A DNA stretch of 64,000 bases, taken from NCBI GenBank assembly GCA_013177855.1, contig JABLYA010000001.1:791231-855230 (forward strand), in the 5' to 3' direction. The DNA is from Ignavibacteria bacterium. GTDB taxonomy: Bacteria > Bacteroidota > Ignavibacteria > Ch128b. Shown here one piece after another: positions 48,448 through 57,324 of this stretch; positions within the stretch are counted from its first letter, which is position 1, and each line of letters starts with the position of its first letter. A program made the position numbers and the translations under genes. Under the pieces are notes generated by a model, which did not search any database, was not told the DNA's origin, and was given only the letters and a program-made list of their open reading frames with translations.

Positions 48448-50604
48448 ATGAAAAAAATTAACATTCTTTTCGTTCTCTTGTTAATCTTAGGTGTTAATTT
48501 AGTTTCAGCTCAGGTTCCAGCTCCAACTAATTTAACAGCCGAATTTAAACAAGAAAACCATCCCGGTATGATGGGCTATGGATATGTGGAGTTAAAATGG
48601 CAAATGCCCCAAACTCCATCAACAGGATATCTGTTCAAAGTTTTCCGAATGGGACCAAATGATACAAGCTACAAACAGATTGCAGCTTTTGTCCGTGATA
48701 AAAAATTCATTGACCACAACATTAGTCCACAGAGCACTTACTCTTACTATGTTGTAGCTTATAATAATCAAGGTGTAAGTGATCCAAGCAACACAGCATC
48801 GGTCACAACTCCACCTATTCCAGATATTGTGAGATTTGTTACCTTCCCAATTAAGCTTGCATCGCTTGGAGTATTGTATTCATATGATGCTGATGCAGTA
48901 AGTAATCAACCAGACGCAGTACTCACATATTCATTAGTTGAAGGTCCAGCAGATTTGAACGTAGATGCGCAAAGCGGACTTGTAACGTGGACTCCTTCAG
49001 TTGCTGGTTACTTCAAAGTTAAAATTAAAGCAGAGAGTAATTTAGGTGGGAAAGCATATCAGGAATGGACCATTAAAGTTACAGGTCCGACAGGTACTAT
49101 TTCTGGGACGGTCACTAACGCTTCAGATAACTCTCCATTAGCTGGTGTAAGTGTTTTCTTTATCAACACAAATTCGACAAAACACGAACTTGCTTTAACT
49201 GACGAAAATGGACAATTCTCAAAACAACTTGTTGAAGGCAACTACAAAATAAGATTCTATAAACGAGGATTTATTCCAGAATTTTATGACAACAAAAGCT
49301 CGATTGATTCTGCAGATGTTGTTACAGTTTCAGCTAATTCTTCAGTTGTTGTAAATGCTGATTTACAACCAGTTCCACCACCAGTAGTTTACAATATTTC
49401 TGGAAGTGTACTTGATGTAAACGGATTACCTGTTAAATCAGTTGTAACTGCATTCCTGGTAAAAGATACAACATTCCCGATTCTTCCACCTTCAATTATG
49501 CATAATAGAAAAATGACTACCGTGACTGATAGTCTAGGAAATTATCAACTAACTGTTCTCGGTGGATTTGAATATGTAGTCTACGCAAAACCATTTAATA
49601 GAAATTATTATCCAGAATTCTGGGATAATAAGAAAACTTTCCAGGAAGCAGATAGAATTTTAGTTAACTCAGATGTGAACAACATAAACTTCGTTCTCGA
49701 GCAAAAACCAGTTTACAATAATGGAATTGCAGGACTTGTTAAAGATTTCAATACCGGCGAACCTGTTGAGGCAGTTGTCAGCGTATTCAAATTGACCAAT
49801 GGCAGATTCAAAGCATTCAAATCAACAAGAACTGACTCACTGGGTAATTATTTGATTGAAAATCTCATTCCTGGAAATTACATCGTATTTGCAAAACCAA
49901 GACTGCCTTACTTGCCTGGGTATTATAAAGCAGATACTGTTGCATTTAGATGGAGAGATGCGGATACCGTTATTGTAAATGAAACTGGTATAGTTGAAAA
50001 TATCAATATTAATTTAGTTCCTCGACCGGATACAGGATTTGCAAAAATTAGTGGATTTGTAAAAACGATTTATGGTGAACCCGTTTCTGGTGCTTTGGTT
50101 CTAACCTACAACTTGAATGGAGAAATAGTTTCATATTCAACTTCAAGCAACGATGGTTCATATCAAATTGAAAATTTAACCGCCGGTGATTATACACTTG
50201 TTGTTGATGCAACAGAATATGACAATGCTGATAATAACAATTCGGTCAATCTGAATTATGGTAGCAATCCAACTGCATCAAAAGATTTATACTTAAGCCC
50301 AGCAACAACAACTGGTGTTTCAAACAATTCACCTGTTCCAAGTAATTACACATTATCTCAAAACTATCCAAACCCATTCAATCCATCGACTCAAATTAAA
50401 TTTACGATTCCAGAGAAAACACAAGTTAAGCTTGAAGTTTACAACTTAATTGGACAGAAAGTAGCAGAGTTAGTCAATGGTGAATTGAATGCAGGTGAAT
50501 ATAATATCACATTCAATGCAAGCGGATTAAGCTCAGGAATTTATCTCTATAAATTACAGGCTGGCAATTTCTCAAGTGTTAAGAAAATGATATTGATGAA
50601 ATAA
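48448..50604 (+). CDS. Large multidomain surface protein with type IX sorting domain
   Basis: A 718-residue exported protein. After a signal peptide (to about residue 22, SAQ), it has a fibronectin type III domain (about 24-125), a cadherin-like / Ig domain (128-210), four tandem carboxypeptidase-regulatory-like domains starting near 214 (GTISGTVTNASDNSPLAG), 317 (YNISGSVLDVNGLPV), 425 (NGIAGLVKDFNTGEPV) and 530 (AKISGFVKTIYGEPV), and a C-terminal sorting domain from about 628 with SQNYPNPFNPST and ending KKMILMK. It is likely a secreted matrix, adhesion or filament component. Its own sigma-54 promoter and terminator make it a monocistronic unit. Confidence 0.9.
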   Translation: MKKINILFVLLLILGVNLVSAQVPAPTNLTAEFKQENHPGMMGYGYVELKWQMPQTPSTGYLFKVFRMGPNDTSYKQIAAFVRDKKFIDHNISPQSTYSYYVVAYNNQGVSDPSNTASVTTPPIPDIVRFVTFPIKLASLGVLYSYDADAVSNQPDAVLTYSLVEGPADLNVDAQSGLVTWTPSVAGYFKVKIKAESNLGGKAYQEWTIKVTGPTGTISGTVTNASDNSPLAGVSVFFINTNSTKHELALTDENGQFSKQLVEGNYKIRFYKRGFIPEFYDNKSSIDSADVVTVSANSSVVVNADLQPVPPPVVYNISGSVLDVNGLPVKSVVTAFLVKDTTFPILPPSIMHNRKMTTVTDSLGNYQLTVLGGFEYVVYAKPFNRNYYPEFWDNKKTFQEADRILVNSDVNNINFVLEQKPVYNNGIAGLVKDFNTGEPVEAVVSVFKLTNGRFKAFKSTRTDSLGNYLIENLIPGNYIVFAKPRLPYLPGYYKADTVAFRWRDADTVIVNETGIVENININLVPRPDTGFAKISGFVKTIYGEPVSGALVLTYNLNGEIVSYSTSSNDGSYQIENLTAGDYTLVVDATEYDNADNNNSVNLNYGSNPTASKDLYLSPATTTGVSNNSPVPSNYTLSQNYPNPFNPSTQIKFTIPEKTQVKLEVYNLIGQKVAELVNGELNAGEYNITFNASGLSSGIYLYKLQAGNFSSVKKMILMK

Positions 50605-50627
50605 AATCTCTCTCTCCGAACGAACTT

Positions 50628-50662
50628 AGTGCTGCTTCTTTAACAAGAGGCAGCACTTTTTT
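50628..50662 (+). terminator. Intrinsic terminator after the large type IX cargo gene
   Basis: AGTGCTGCTTCT (50628-50639) pairs with AGAGGCAGCACT (50646-50657) through one G-U wobble, loop of six bases, followed by six T (50657-50662). A standard Rho-independent terminator 24 bases past the stop codon. Confidence 0.93.
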
Positions 50663-50691
50663 ATTTTAAATAAAATTTTGAATGGAGAATA

Positions 50692-51549
50692 ATGTCAGAA
50701 TACATCAGGAAAATTAAAAGACAAATTGAAATTGTTGGTAAGGCTCTTTCATCAGTTGAAAAATTCACTGTAACAGATTTAGCAGTCGAATATGATGTAG
50801 AAGAATTAACCATTAAAAGAGATCTTGCTGAATTACGGTCAAGAGGTATCGATATTCACTCATTAAAGAGAGGCGGAATAAAAATTTTACACCCGATTAA
50901 AGAGGAAACTCTTAAAGAATTTATTCTTGAATTTATTGGTTTCTCCTACTCAGAAGATTATCCTGATAAAGCAACCTCAATACTAATTCAAAAGTTAGGT
51001 CCAAAAGCTCTCACATTTATCACAGAAATTCAGAAAGCTATAGAAAAAAATTTCATCACCATCATTGATTATAAATCAACTGCTAACACATTAAAGAAGA
51101 ATGTTTACATTCACCCTTTAAAAATATTTCAATCTCAAGGAGAATGGAGATTACTTGCAGTTAATCAGAATTTGATCAAACAATATTATATCTCCAAAAT
51201 TCAAGATGTAAGAGTTACCGATGAGAAATTTAAGCCTTTGAAGAAAGAAAAAATTGATTCACTTTTTTCATCTTCACTTAAAAGTTGGATTGGACCTGAA
51301 CAATTTTTAATTAAAATTCATTTTGACAAGAATTGGGCTGAGGTAATTAAAAGCAAAACTTATCTTCTGAATCAAAAAATAACTGAAATGGAAGATGGTT
51401 CGGTAATTTTTGAAGGCAATGTAAATTCAATTGACGAAGCCGCAACCTGGGTCTTATCCTTTGGTAAAGGAGCTAAAGTCCTTGAGCCTGAACAATTGAA
51501 AACTAAAGTTATTCAGCTCGCAAAAGAAGCACTTTCCAACTACAAATAA
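50692..51549 (+). CDS. WYL-domain transcriptional regulator
   Basis: A 285-residue protein with an N-terminal DeoR-type winged helix-turn-helix (about 20-65: FTVTDLAVEYDVEELTIKRDLAELRSRGIDI) and a WYL-like ligand domain (about 110-195: NVYIHPLKIFQSQGEWRLLAVNQ ... QYYISKIQDVRVTDEKF), in which the name motif is altered (EWRLLAV). A C-terminal WCX-like region follows (about 210-280). Such proteins bind nucleic acids or nucleotides and often regulate stress or defence genes. No defence genes are adjacent; the next gene is of unknown function. Confidence 0.83.
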   Translation: MSEYIRKIKRQIEIVGKALSSVEKFTVTDLAVEYDVEELTIKRDLAELRSRGIDIHSLKRGGIKILHPIKEETLKEFILEFIGFSYSEDYPDKATSILIQKLGPKALTFITEIQKAIEKNFITIIDYKSTANTLKKNVYIHPLKIFQSQGEWRLLAVNQNLIKQYYISKIQDVRVTDEKFKPLKKEKIDSLFSSSLKSWIGPEQFLIKIHFDKNWAEVIKSKTYLLNQKITEMEDGSVIFEGNVNSIDEAATWVLSFGKGAKVLEPEQLKTKVIQLAKEALSNYK

Positions 51550-51589
51550 AATTCCCCTCAAAAAAATATCATTCATTGATACTCTTCTC

Positions 51590-51629
51590 ACTCCTTTCAA
51601 TTTTATGTTTGAACAAAAATGAAAGGAGT
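51590..51629 (+). promoter_or_regulatory. Strong hairpin that buries the ribosome binding site of the next gene
   Basis: ACTCCTTTCA (51590-51599) pairs perfectly with TGAAAGGAGT (51620-51629); after one A-A mismatch a further four pairs form (TTTT with AAAA), leaving a 10-base loop. The downstream arm contains the AAGGAG ribosome binding site of the gene starting at 51635. No U run follows on either strand, so this is not a terminator. It could control translation, or act in DNA form as a protein-binding inverted repeat. Confidence 0.65.
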
Positions 51630-51634
51630 AAAAA

Positions 51635-52414
51635 ATGAAGATCAATCAAATTTCTCAGCTACTCGGAATGAAAGTTACAAGTCAAAATAAAAAAGAAGTT
51701 GTTGAAATTTCAATTAATTTACTTTCTAAAATTATAGAACTCTTTAAGAACCGTCAATTTGGATTATTTACTTTTTACGGCATCAATCCGCAAAACTATA
51801 AGTTTCAACAACAAAGACTTATTGATTGCGAAAATTATTTGACTTCAAAAGGTTTGAATTTTATTAAAATCGTTGCTCAATGGAATTTAAAGTTTAAGGA
51901 AGTCAATAGTTTTAAGGAAATTGGATATTTTATTATTGAACCAGAACTCAACGATATGATTGAAATAACAAAAAGATTTGAACAAGATTTATTTGTTTTT
52001 TCTTCTGATAAAAAAACTAATCTATATTATTCGAATGGCAGTAAAATTGAACTTGAACAGGACAAAACTGATTTTGGAAATCTTATAAACAAAGCTGTCA
52101 TTTTAAATTTCGTCGATTTCAAACTCTTCGTGGATTCAATACTTGATTTCAATTTCCATTTTAAGAAAAAGAATGAAGTTCACATTTCAGATCATCTTGT
52201 TGTATTTGCAAAGAATAAGCTAACACTCAATACACACCTTGAAGTAATTGAGGTTTATGATATTAGACAAAACGGCATCATATCATTTGAACGCTCAAAA
52301 ATTTCTCCTGCTATCTCTCCAAAGGTATTTCATTTTGATGAGATAATCTGGATGTTCAATATTAACAAGAATTGGATCCAGTCAAATAGTAAAATTTATC
52401 GAAAAGCTGTTTAA
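51635..52414 (+). CDS. Unknown protein, N-terminal half weakly like DUF3293
   Basis: A 259-residue soluble, charged protein. The segment at about 40-125 (FGLFTFYGINPQN ... RLIDCENYLTSKGLNFIKIVAQWN ... IGYFIIEP ... TKRFEQDLFVFSS) has the order of conserved features of DUF3293 proteins (an NP motif, a charged helix, a GxxxxE segment, then a F-x-Q-D-x-x-V-F strand), but similarity is weak. The C-terminal half is unrecognised. The start is clear: AAGGAG 7 bases before ATG, although that site is buried in a hairpin. It probably follows the WYL gene on the same transcript. Confidence 0.6.
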   Translation: MKINQISQLLGMKVTSQNKKEVVEISINLLSKIIELFKNRQFGLFTFYGINPQNYKFQQQRLIDCENYLTSKGLNFIKIVAQWNLKFKEVNSFKEIGYFIIEPELNDMIEITKRFEQDLFVFSSDKKTNLYYSNGSKIELEQDKTDFGNLINKAVILNFVDFKLFVDSILDFNFHFKKKNEVHISDHLVVFAKNKLTLNTHLEVIEVYDIRQNGIISFERSKISPAISPKVFHFDEIIWMFNINKNWIQSNSKIYRKAV

Positions 52415-52864
52415 TCAGATTTTTAAGTAAATATTTACAGACATTAAACATCTTTTTCGAATTTAGGATGAAAAATGACTTTTAGTTCAATTTAAATTTT
52501 TGTAAAAATCGTTTTAAGCAATACTTTTAATGCAAAGAATTTCTACTTAATAAAGCGGTCCATTTGAAATGCGTTTTTTAATCTCACTGTCAAATAAAAG
52601 AATTGAGATTAACTTTTCGATTAAAAAATTTCACTCACAGAAAAATTTATTACAGAATTCAATATCAACTTTACTAACGGTCTAAGTGAGTGCCAGGAGT
52701 AGTTTTAGGTTTCTAATTCTTCAAATAAATATCAACTCTATAAGTAAAAACTTTTCACATAACTAAGGAATTAATCAAAATTTAATTAATCCTTCCATCT
52801 AAATTTTTCCAAAATCACAGATAAAATATTTTTATATTTATAACAAAGCAATGTGAGTTGAAAA
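52415..52864. other. Intergenic region before the NtrC-type regulator
   Basis: A 450-base AT-rich gap without a credible ORF. It contains a 9-base inverted repeat TTAATCTCA / TGAGATTAA (52578-52586 and 52604-52612, 17 bases apart) and an imperfect dyad at 52765-52794 (AAGGAATTAAT / ATTAATCCTT). Neither has a trailing U run. They may be operators for the promoter of the response regulator; otherwise nothing is recognised. Confidence 0.55.
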
Positions 52865-54232
52865 GTGGAAAGAGGAAAAATACTTATCTGTGATGATGAT
52901 CAAGTTTTGGCTCAAATTCTTTCAGATGAATTACGAGCAGAAAATTTCAATACAGTCATTACCAATTCTGGTAAAGATGCAATTGAAGAACTGAAAATCA
53001 ATTATTATGATGTCCTTTTGCTTGATCTTAATTTGCCTGATATAAAAGGCTCTGAAGTTCTTAAATTTTCAACAGCTAATTTCCCCTTTACTCAAGTGAT
53101 TATGTTAACCGGCACTTCTGATATTTCTGATGCCGTAGAATGTATGAAACTTGGTGCCTATGATTTTATTACTAAACCTTATGATTTCAACGAACTTCTC
53201 CAGGTAATTTTTAAAGCAATTGAAAAGAAAAATCTTATTACAAATAACATTGTTCTTTCAAAAGAATTAAATCAATTACTTGGTTTTGAAATAATTGGAG
53301 AAAGTAAATTATTCAAAGAATTACTTGCGCTGGCATCAAGAGCTGCTCAATCTGATTCCCCAATCTTAATTCAAGGTGAAACAGGAACAGGAAAAGAAGT
53401 TTTAGCTAAATACATTCATTCAATAAGTCCGAGAAGTTCAAAACCAATTGTTACTTTAAACTGCGCATCGCTCCCAGACACATTGTTTGAAAGCGAATTG
53501 TTTGGTCATGAGAAAGGTTCATTTACCGACGCCAAGCAAACAAAACCCGGACTCGTAGAAATTGCAAATGAAGGTTCTTTATTCTTAGATGAAATTGGTG
53601 AGCTCTCTCTTATCATACAACCCAAATTACTTCGTTTCCTTGAAACTGGAGAATTCAGACGAGTTGGCGGATTAAACAATCGTAAATCAAATGTAAGATT
53701 AATTGCTGCGACAAATAAAAACCTCGTCAACGAAGTTAAAGAAAAAAGATTTCGGGAAGATTTGCTTTTCAGATTAAATGTAATTCCTTTAACAATCCCG
53801 CCATTAAGAAAAAGGAAAGAAGATATCATTCCACTCGCTGAATATTTTCTCAAACAGAAAAATAAAACGAGAAAACCAAAAATTCTTTCAGATGAAGCAA
53901 AAGAATTTTTACTGAATTATAACTTCCCTGGAAATGTTAGAGAGCTTGAACATTTAATCGAAAGAAGTTTAATCTTTTGTGATGGCGAAGTAATTTATCC
54001 AAAGCATTTTAATTTAATGATGTCACCGATCTATTCAGTTTCGGAAGTTGAAGAAGAAATAAATAGAACAACCGGCAAACCATTTCACGAACTTTCGGCT
54101 GAAGAGCTCGAGAAAATACATATTAAATCTGTTCTTGATGCAAATAACTGGAATAGGGAGCAAAGTGCGAGAGTTTTGGGAATTAGTCTAAAAACTCTTT
54201 ACACAAAAATTAAAAAGTATAACCTTCAATGA
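52865..54232 (+). CDS. NtrC-family response regulator (sigma-54 activator, PilR-like position)
   Basis: A 455-residue protein with a REC domain (1-118; acidic pocket C-D-D-D near 9-12, phosphoacceptor Asp54 in LLLDLNLPD, Lys in TKPYD), an AAA+ domain with Walker A GETGTGKE (about 172-179) and Walker B GSLFLDEIGE, and a Fis-type helix-turn-helix (about 412-453). The sigma-54 contact loop reads GSFTDA (about 218-223) where GAFTGA is canonical. The start codon is GTG. It overlaps the hybrid kinase by 4 bases (ATGA), and the pair converges on the pilus operon, recalling PilS-PilR. Confidence 0.92.
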   Translation: MERGKILICDDDQVLAQILSDELRAENFNTVITNSGKDAIEELKINYYDVLLLDLNLPDIKGSEVLKFSTANFPFTQVIMLTGTSDISDAVECMKLGAYDFITKPYDFNELLQVIFKAIEKKNLITNNIVLSKELNQLLGFEIIGESKLFKELLALASRAAQSDSPILIQGETGTGKEVLAKYIHSISPRSSKPIVTLNCASLPDTLFESELFGHEKGSFTDAKQTKPGLVEIANEGSLFLDEIGELSLIIQPKLLRFLETGEFRRVGGLNNRKSNVRLIAATNKNLVNEVKEKRFREDLLFRLNVIPLTIPPLRKRKEDIIPLAEYFLKQKNKTRKPKILSDEAKEFLLNYNFPGNVRELEHLIERSLIFCDGEVIYPKHFNLMMSPIYSVSEVEEEINRTTGKPFHELSAEELEKIHIKSVLDANNWNREQSARVLGISLKTLYTKIKKYNLQ

Positions 54233-56616
54233 TCGATAAATTCTTAAACAGAGCTGGTAAAGAATTTATTGAACTATTAACTAATTCGGGCTACGGGCTC
54301 TGCATAACTGATGAAAATTTAAAATTGATCTGGGCTAATAAAAATTTTGAAAGCTGGTTTGAAACTGGCACAGATAAATATCTTTTTGAAATAATCGAAG
54401 AAAAAGAAACAAAAGAAAAATCAGAGATTTTTCAAGCGATACAAAAAAGCGATAAAATTAGAATTGAAATAAAAAATCCATCAACCAAACGATGGTTTAT
54501 CGTAAGTTCCATTTCAACACAAATTGAGAGTGATAAAAATTTCTATCTTTTTCTTCTTGACGATACGACAGAGAAAAAAACAGTATTTGAAAATTACATT
54601 TCCCAACTTGAACTTCTTGATAATGTCGAGGACGGAATTTTTTCGACCGATTTTAATAACAGAGTGACTTACTGGAATAAAGGTGCAGAAAAAATTTATG
54701 GTTATTCAGCTAATGAAGTAATCGGGAAAGTTATTAATCAAGATTTTATTCTATACGACCCAATTGATATAGAAACTCAAATCCAGATAACACAAGAATT
54801 AGAAAAATATCGAACTTATTATTTCAAACGAAGGGAGTACAGAAAGGATCAGATAGAAATATGGGTTGAAGGTAATGTAACTCTAATAATTGATACAGGA
54901 GATAATCCGGTCGGTTTAATCTATATTGTCAGAGATATAACTGCTAAATTAAATTCCGAAATTTTAAGTTATCTTAATGCAAATCTTCAAAAAACTTTAA
55001 GAGAAATAACAGCGAATCTGTTAAGTGATTTTTCGTTTTCAGATATAAATCTTCAATTAACTAAAAAATGCAAAGAGCTAACTGAGAGTGAAATTTGTGC
55101 AATATTTAAAATTAATGAACATAGAAGCGAGATAATTGAGCTAATTTGCGAAAAAGAATTAAATCAAGAACAATTGGACCAGTTAATTGAGTGTTCTTTT
55201 TCAATTTTAAGCTGGCTTGAATTAAATAGAAAGAGTCTTGTGAGTTTTAATGAATCGTATCCTGAAATAATTGGAAAGCTGAGGAATATCCTTAACCTAG
55301 ATCAATTCATTATTTCTCCTGTCATTATAAAAAATGAAATCCAGTATTTTCTTCTGATTGGGGCTAATAAATTTAATCTACAAAATTATAAAGTAGAAAT
55401 ATTGAATTCGTTTGCTTCTCATTATTCATTTATTGTCAGTTATTTTGAAAAGAAATTACTTCAAGAAACTCTTGAGGAAAAACTCAAGCAAACACAAAAG
55501 TATGAGCTCACCAGTAATTTAATCAGCGGCATAGTTCATGATTTCAAAAATTTATTGTACGGTTTGAAAGTTTCAAATGACTTAATTAAACAAAAATATT
55601 CTAGTGAAATTCCTAAAAATGTTATAGAAGAGATTGATACACTTCTAAACCGTGGTCTCGAATTATCAAAAAGTCTACTTGAAATAGGGAAACCACTCAA
55701 ACCAGTAAAAACTCACTTTAAGTTAGTTAAGTTACTTGATGAAGTTTATAACTTAGCTGTAAAGATTTGCCCATCCAATATTTCAATCAAAAAATATTAT
55801 AAACCTGATCTTCCTGAAATTTATGCGGATTACACTCAACTCCATCAAGTATTTATGAATTTAGTTATCAACGCACGTGATGCAATGCCCAATGGCGGTG
55901 AATTATCAATTATTGCAGATGAAATTTCAATCACTGAAAAAGATTATCTGCAACAATCTAAATTAAAACCTGGCAACTATCTTATCATATCTTTTTCAGA
56001 TACGGGACATGGAATTCCAAAAAAATATCTTGATAAAATTTTCGAACCGTATTTTACGACCAAAGATCAACAGAAAGGAACTGGCTTGGGTCTTTTTATA
56101 TCCCAAAACATAATCACGAAACACAACGGTTTGATAACAGTTGAAAGTGAAATAGGGAAAGGCACAACATTTAAAATTTACTTGCCCTTTACTAAAACCG
56201 AAATTCAAGAACAAAAGAAAATAATTCAAACAAAAGTGAAATCAAATCCAACAATCCTTATCGTTGATGACGAAGATTCGATTCGTAATTTGCTAGCCGA
56301 AATGCTAAGCCTGCAGAATTTTCAAGTTCTTGACGCTTCATCAGGTGAAGCAGCTAAAGATATTTTTCTTAAAAATCAGAATATCATAGATCTTGTTATT
56401 CTGGATTTTCATTTAAAAGATATGACAGGAGAAGAAGTTCTCAGATTTATTCGGGAAAGAGATAAAGAAGTCCCTGTCTTCATTGCCAGCGGTATAATTG
56501 ATAATGAATTAACCGAGCGACTTAATGAATTATTGGCAGATAAAATTATTGAAAAGCCTTACGAATTTGATGCGTTGATAGAAAGCATTAATAATTACAT
56601 AAAAATTTCATCTTAA
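54229..56616 (+). CDS. Hybrid histidine kinase with PAS domains and C-terminal receiver
   Basis: A 795-residue cytoplasmic-looking sensor: PAS (about 10-110), a second PAS with PAC (about 125-240; FSTDFNNRVTYWNKGAEKIYGYSANEVIGK), a GAF-like region (about 250-410), the H-box SGIVHDFKNLLYG (His near 436), an ATPase domain (about 535-657; NLVINARDAMPNGGEL, DTGHGIPKKYLDKIFEPYFTTK, GTGLGLFISQ) and a C-terminal REC domain (675-795; Asp near 725 in LVILDFHLKD, Lys in EKPYEF). No membrane segment is seen, so it probably reads an internal signal. Its stop overlaps that of the convergent gene in a shared TTAA. Confidence 0.92.
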   Translation: MIDKFLNRAGKEFIELLTNSGYGLCITDENLKLIWANKNFESWFETGTDKYLFEIIEEKETKEKSEIFQAIQKSDKIRIEIKNPSTKRWFIVSSISTQIESDKNFYLFLLDDTTEKKTVFENYISQLELLDNVEDGIFSTDFNNRVTYWNKGAEKIYGYSANEVIGKVINQDFILYDPIDIETQIQITQELEKYRTYYFKRREYRKDQIEIWVEGNVTLIIDTGDNPVGLIYIVRDITAKLNSEILSYLNANLQKTLREITANLLSDFSFSDINLQLTKKCKELTESEICAIFKINEHRSEIIELICEKELNQEQLDQLIECSFSILSWLELNRKSLVSFNESYPEIIGKLRNILNLDQFIISPVIIKNEIQYFLLIGANKFNLQNYKVEILNSFASHYSFIVSYFEKKLLQETLEEKLKQTQKYELTSNLISGIVHDFKNLLYGLKVSNDLIKQKYSSEIPKNVIEEIDTLLNRGLELSKSLLEIGKPLKPVKTHFKLVKLLDEVYNLAVKICPSNISIKKYYKPDLPEIYADYTQLHQVFMNLVINARDAMPNGGELSIIADEISITEKDYLQQSKLKPGNYLIISFSDTGHGIPKKYLDKIFEPYFTTKDQQKGTGLGLFISQNIITKHNGLITVESEIGKGTTFKIYLPFTKTEIQEQKKIIQTKVKSNPTILIVDDEDSIRNLLAEMLSLQNFQVLDASSGEAAKDIFLKNQNIIDLVILDFHLKDMTGEEVLRFIRERDKEVPVFIASGIIDNELTERLNELLADKIIEKPYEFDALIESINNYIKISS

Positions 56617-57317
56617 TCTTCATGCAATTCTTTTTTTAGCTCATCGACACTGACCATTTTAACATCTTTCTCTTTGTTGTACTCACCAATTTGCTCCGAT
56701 TGTTTTATTGCGTTTAACTTATTTAGTACCGTAGTAATTTTTTTAATTCCCTCTTCAAGATAGTTAATCTTTTCACTTAAAAATTTTTTATCAATGTTTT
56801 CTTTGTTTAATTCTCTTTTAATTGCATTTATTGCTAAAGACATTATTGTTAAAGGTTGCTTAATTTCATGATTTGCTGTTAAAACGGTTGCTTCAAAAAT
56901 CTGGTATTTCTCCTGTTGAATGGTTTTTCTTTTCATCTCAGCGAATCGAAGAGCGGAGTTTATACGGGCAATCAGTTCAATTTTATCAAATGGTTTTTTG
57001 ATATAATCAAATGCTCCAACTTTCAGTCCTTCTTCCACATCTCTTGCATCAACTTTGGCTGTTACAAGAATAATAGGGATATCTTTTGTTTGTTCATCAT
57101 TAGTTAAAATTTTGCAGACTTCGTAACCATCCATACCAGGCATCATAATATCGAGGAGGATTAAATCGGGCTTTTCAGTTTTTGCTTTTTCAATTCCTTC
57201 AGGTCCCGAAAAGGCACTGATCACAAAAAAATTTCCTTGCTGAAGTCGTGATTGTAGATAATAGACATTATCAGGTCTATCGTCAATTACAAGAATTTTG
57301 TAAGTATCTTTTACCAT
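56613..57317 (-). CDS. Receiver domain fused to a histidine-kinase dimerisation domain, without ATPase
   Basis: A 234-residue protein. The REC domain (about 5-122) has the D-D pair at 12-13, phosphoacceptor Asp56 (LLLDIMMP) and Lys in KKPFD. After a short coiled linker comes a DHp-like helical hairpin: FEATVLTANHEIKQPLTIMSLAINAIKREL, with His150 followed by E-x-x-x-P-L as in an H-box, then LEEGIKKITTVLNKL near 185-200. No N, G1 or G2 boxes follow, so it cannot autophosphorylate alone. It might pass phosphate or dimerise with a kinase. It starts 7 bases after the REC-only gene of the pilus operon. Confidence 0.85.
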   Translation of the reverse strand: MVKDTYKILVIDDRPDNVYYLQSRLQQGNFFVISAFSGPEGIEKAKTEKPDLILLDIMMPGMDGYEVCKILTNDEQTKDIPIILVTAKVDARDVEEGLKVGAFDYIKKPFDKIELIARINSALRFAEMKRKTIQQEKYQIFEATVLTANHEIKQPLTIMSLAINAIKRELNKENIDKKFLSEKINYLEEGIKKITTVLNKLNAIKQSEQIGEYNKEKDVKMVSVDELKKELHED

Positions 57318-57324
57318 ATTTCAC

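Noticed and set aside
52685-52705. CTGGCACTCACTTAGAC on the minus strand as a sigma-54 promoter
   Set aside because: The -12 element reads GA rather than GC and no minus-strand gene follows.
52765-52794. Imperfect dyad as a terminator for the gene ending at 52414
   Set aside because: It is 350 bases downstream, AT-rich, has a bulge and no U run.
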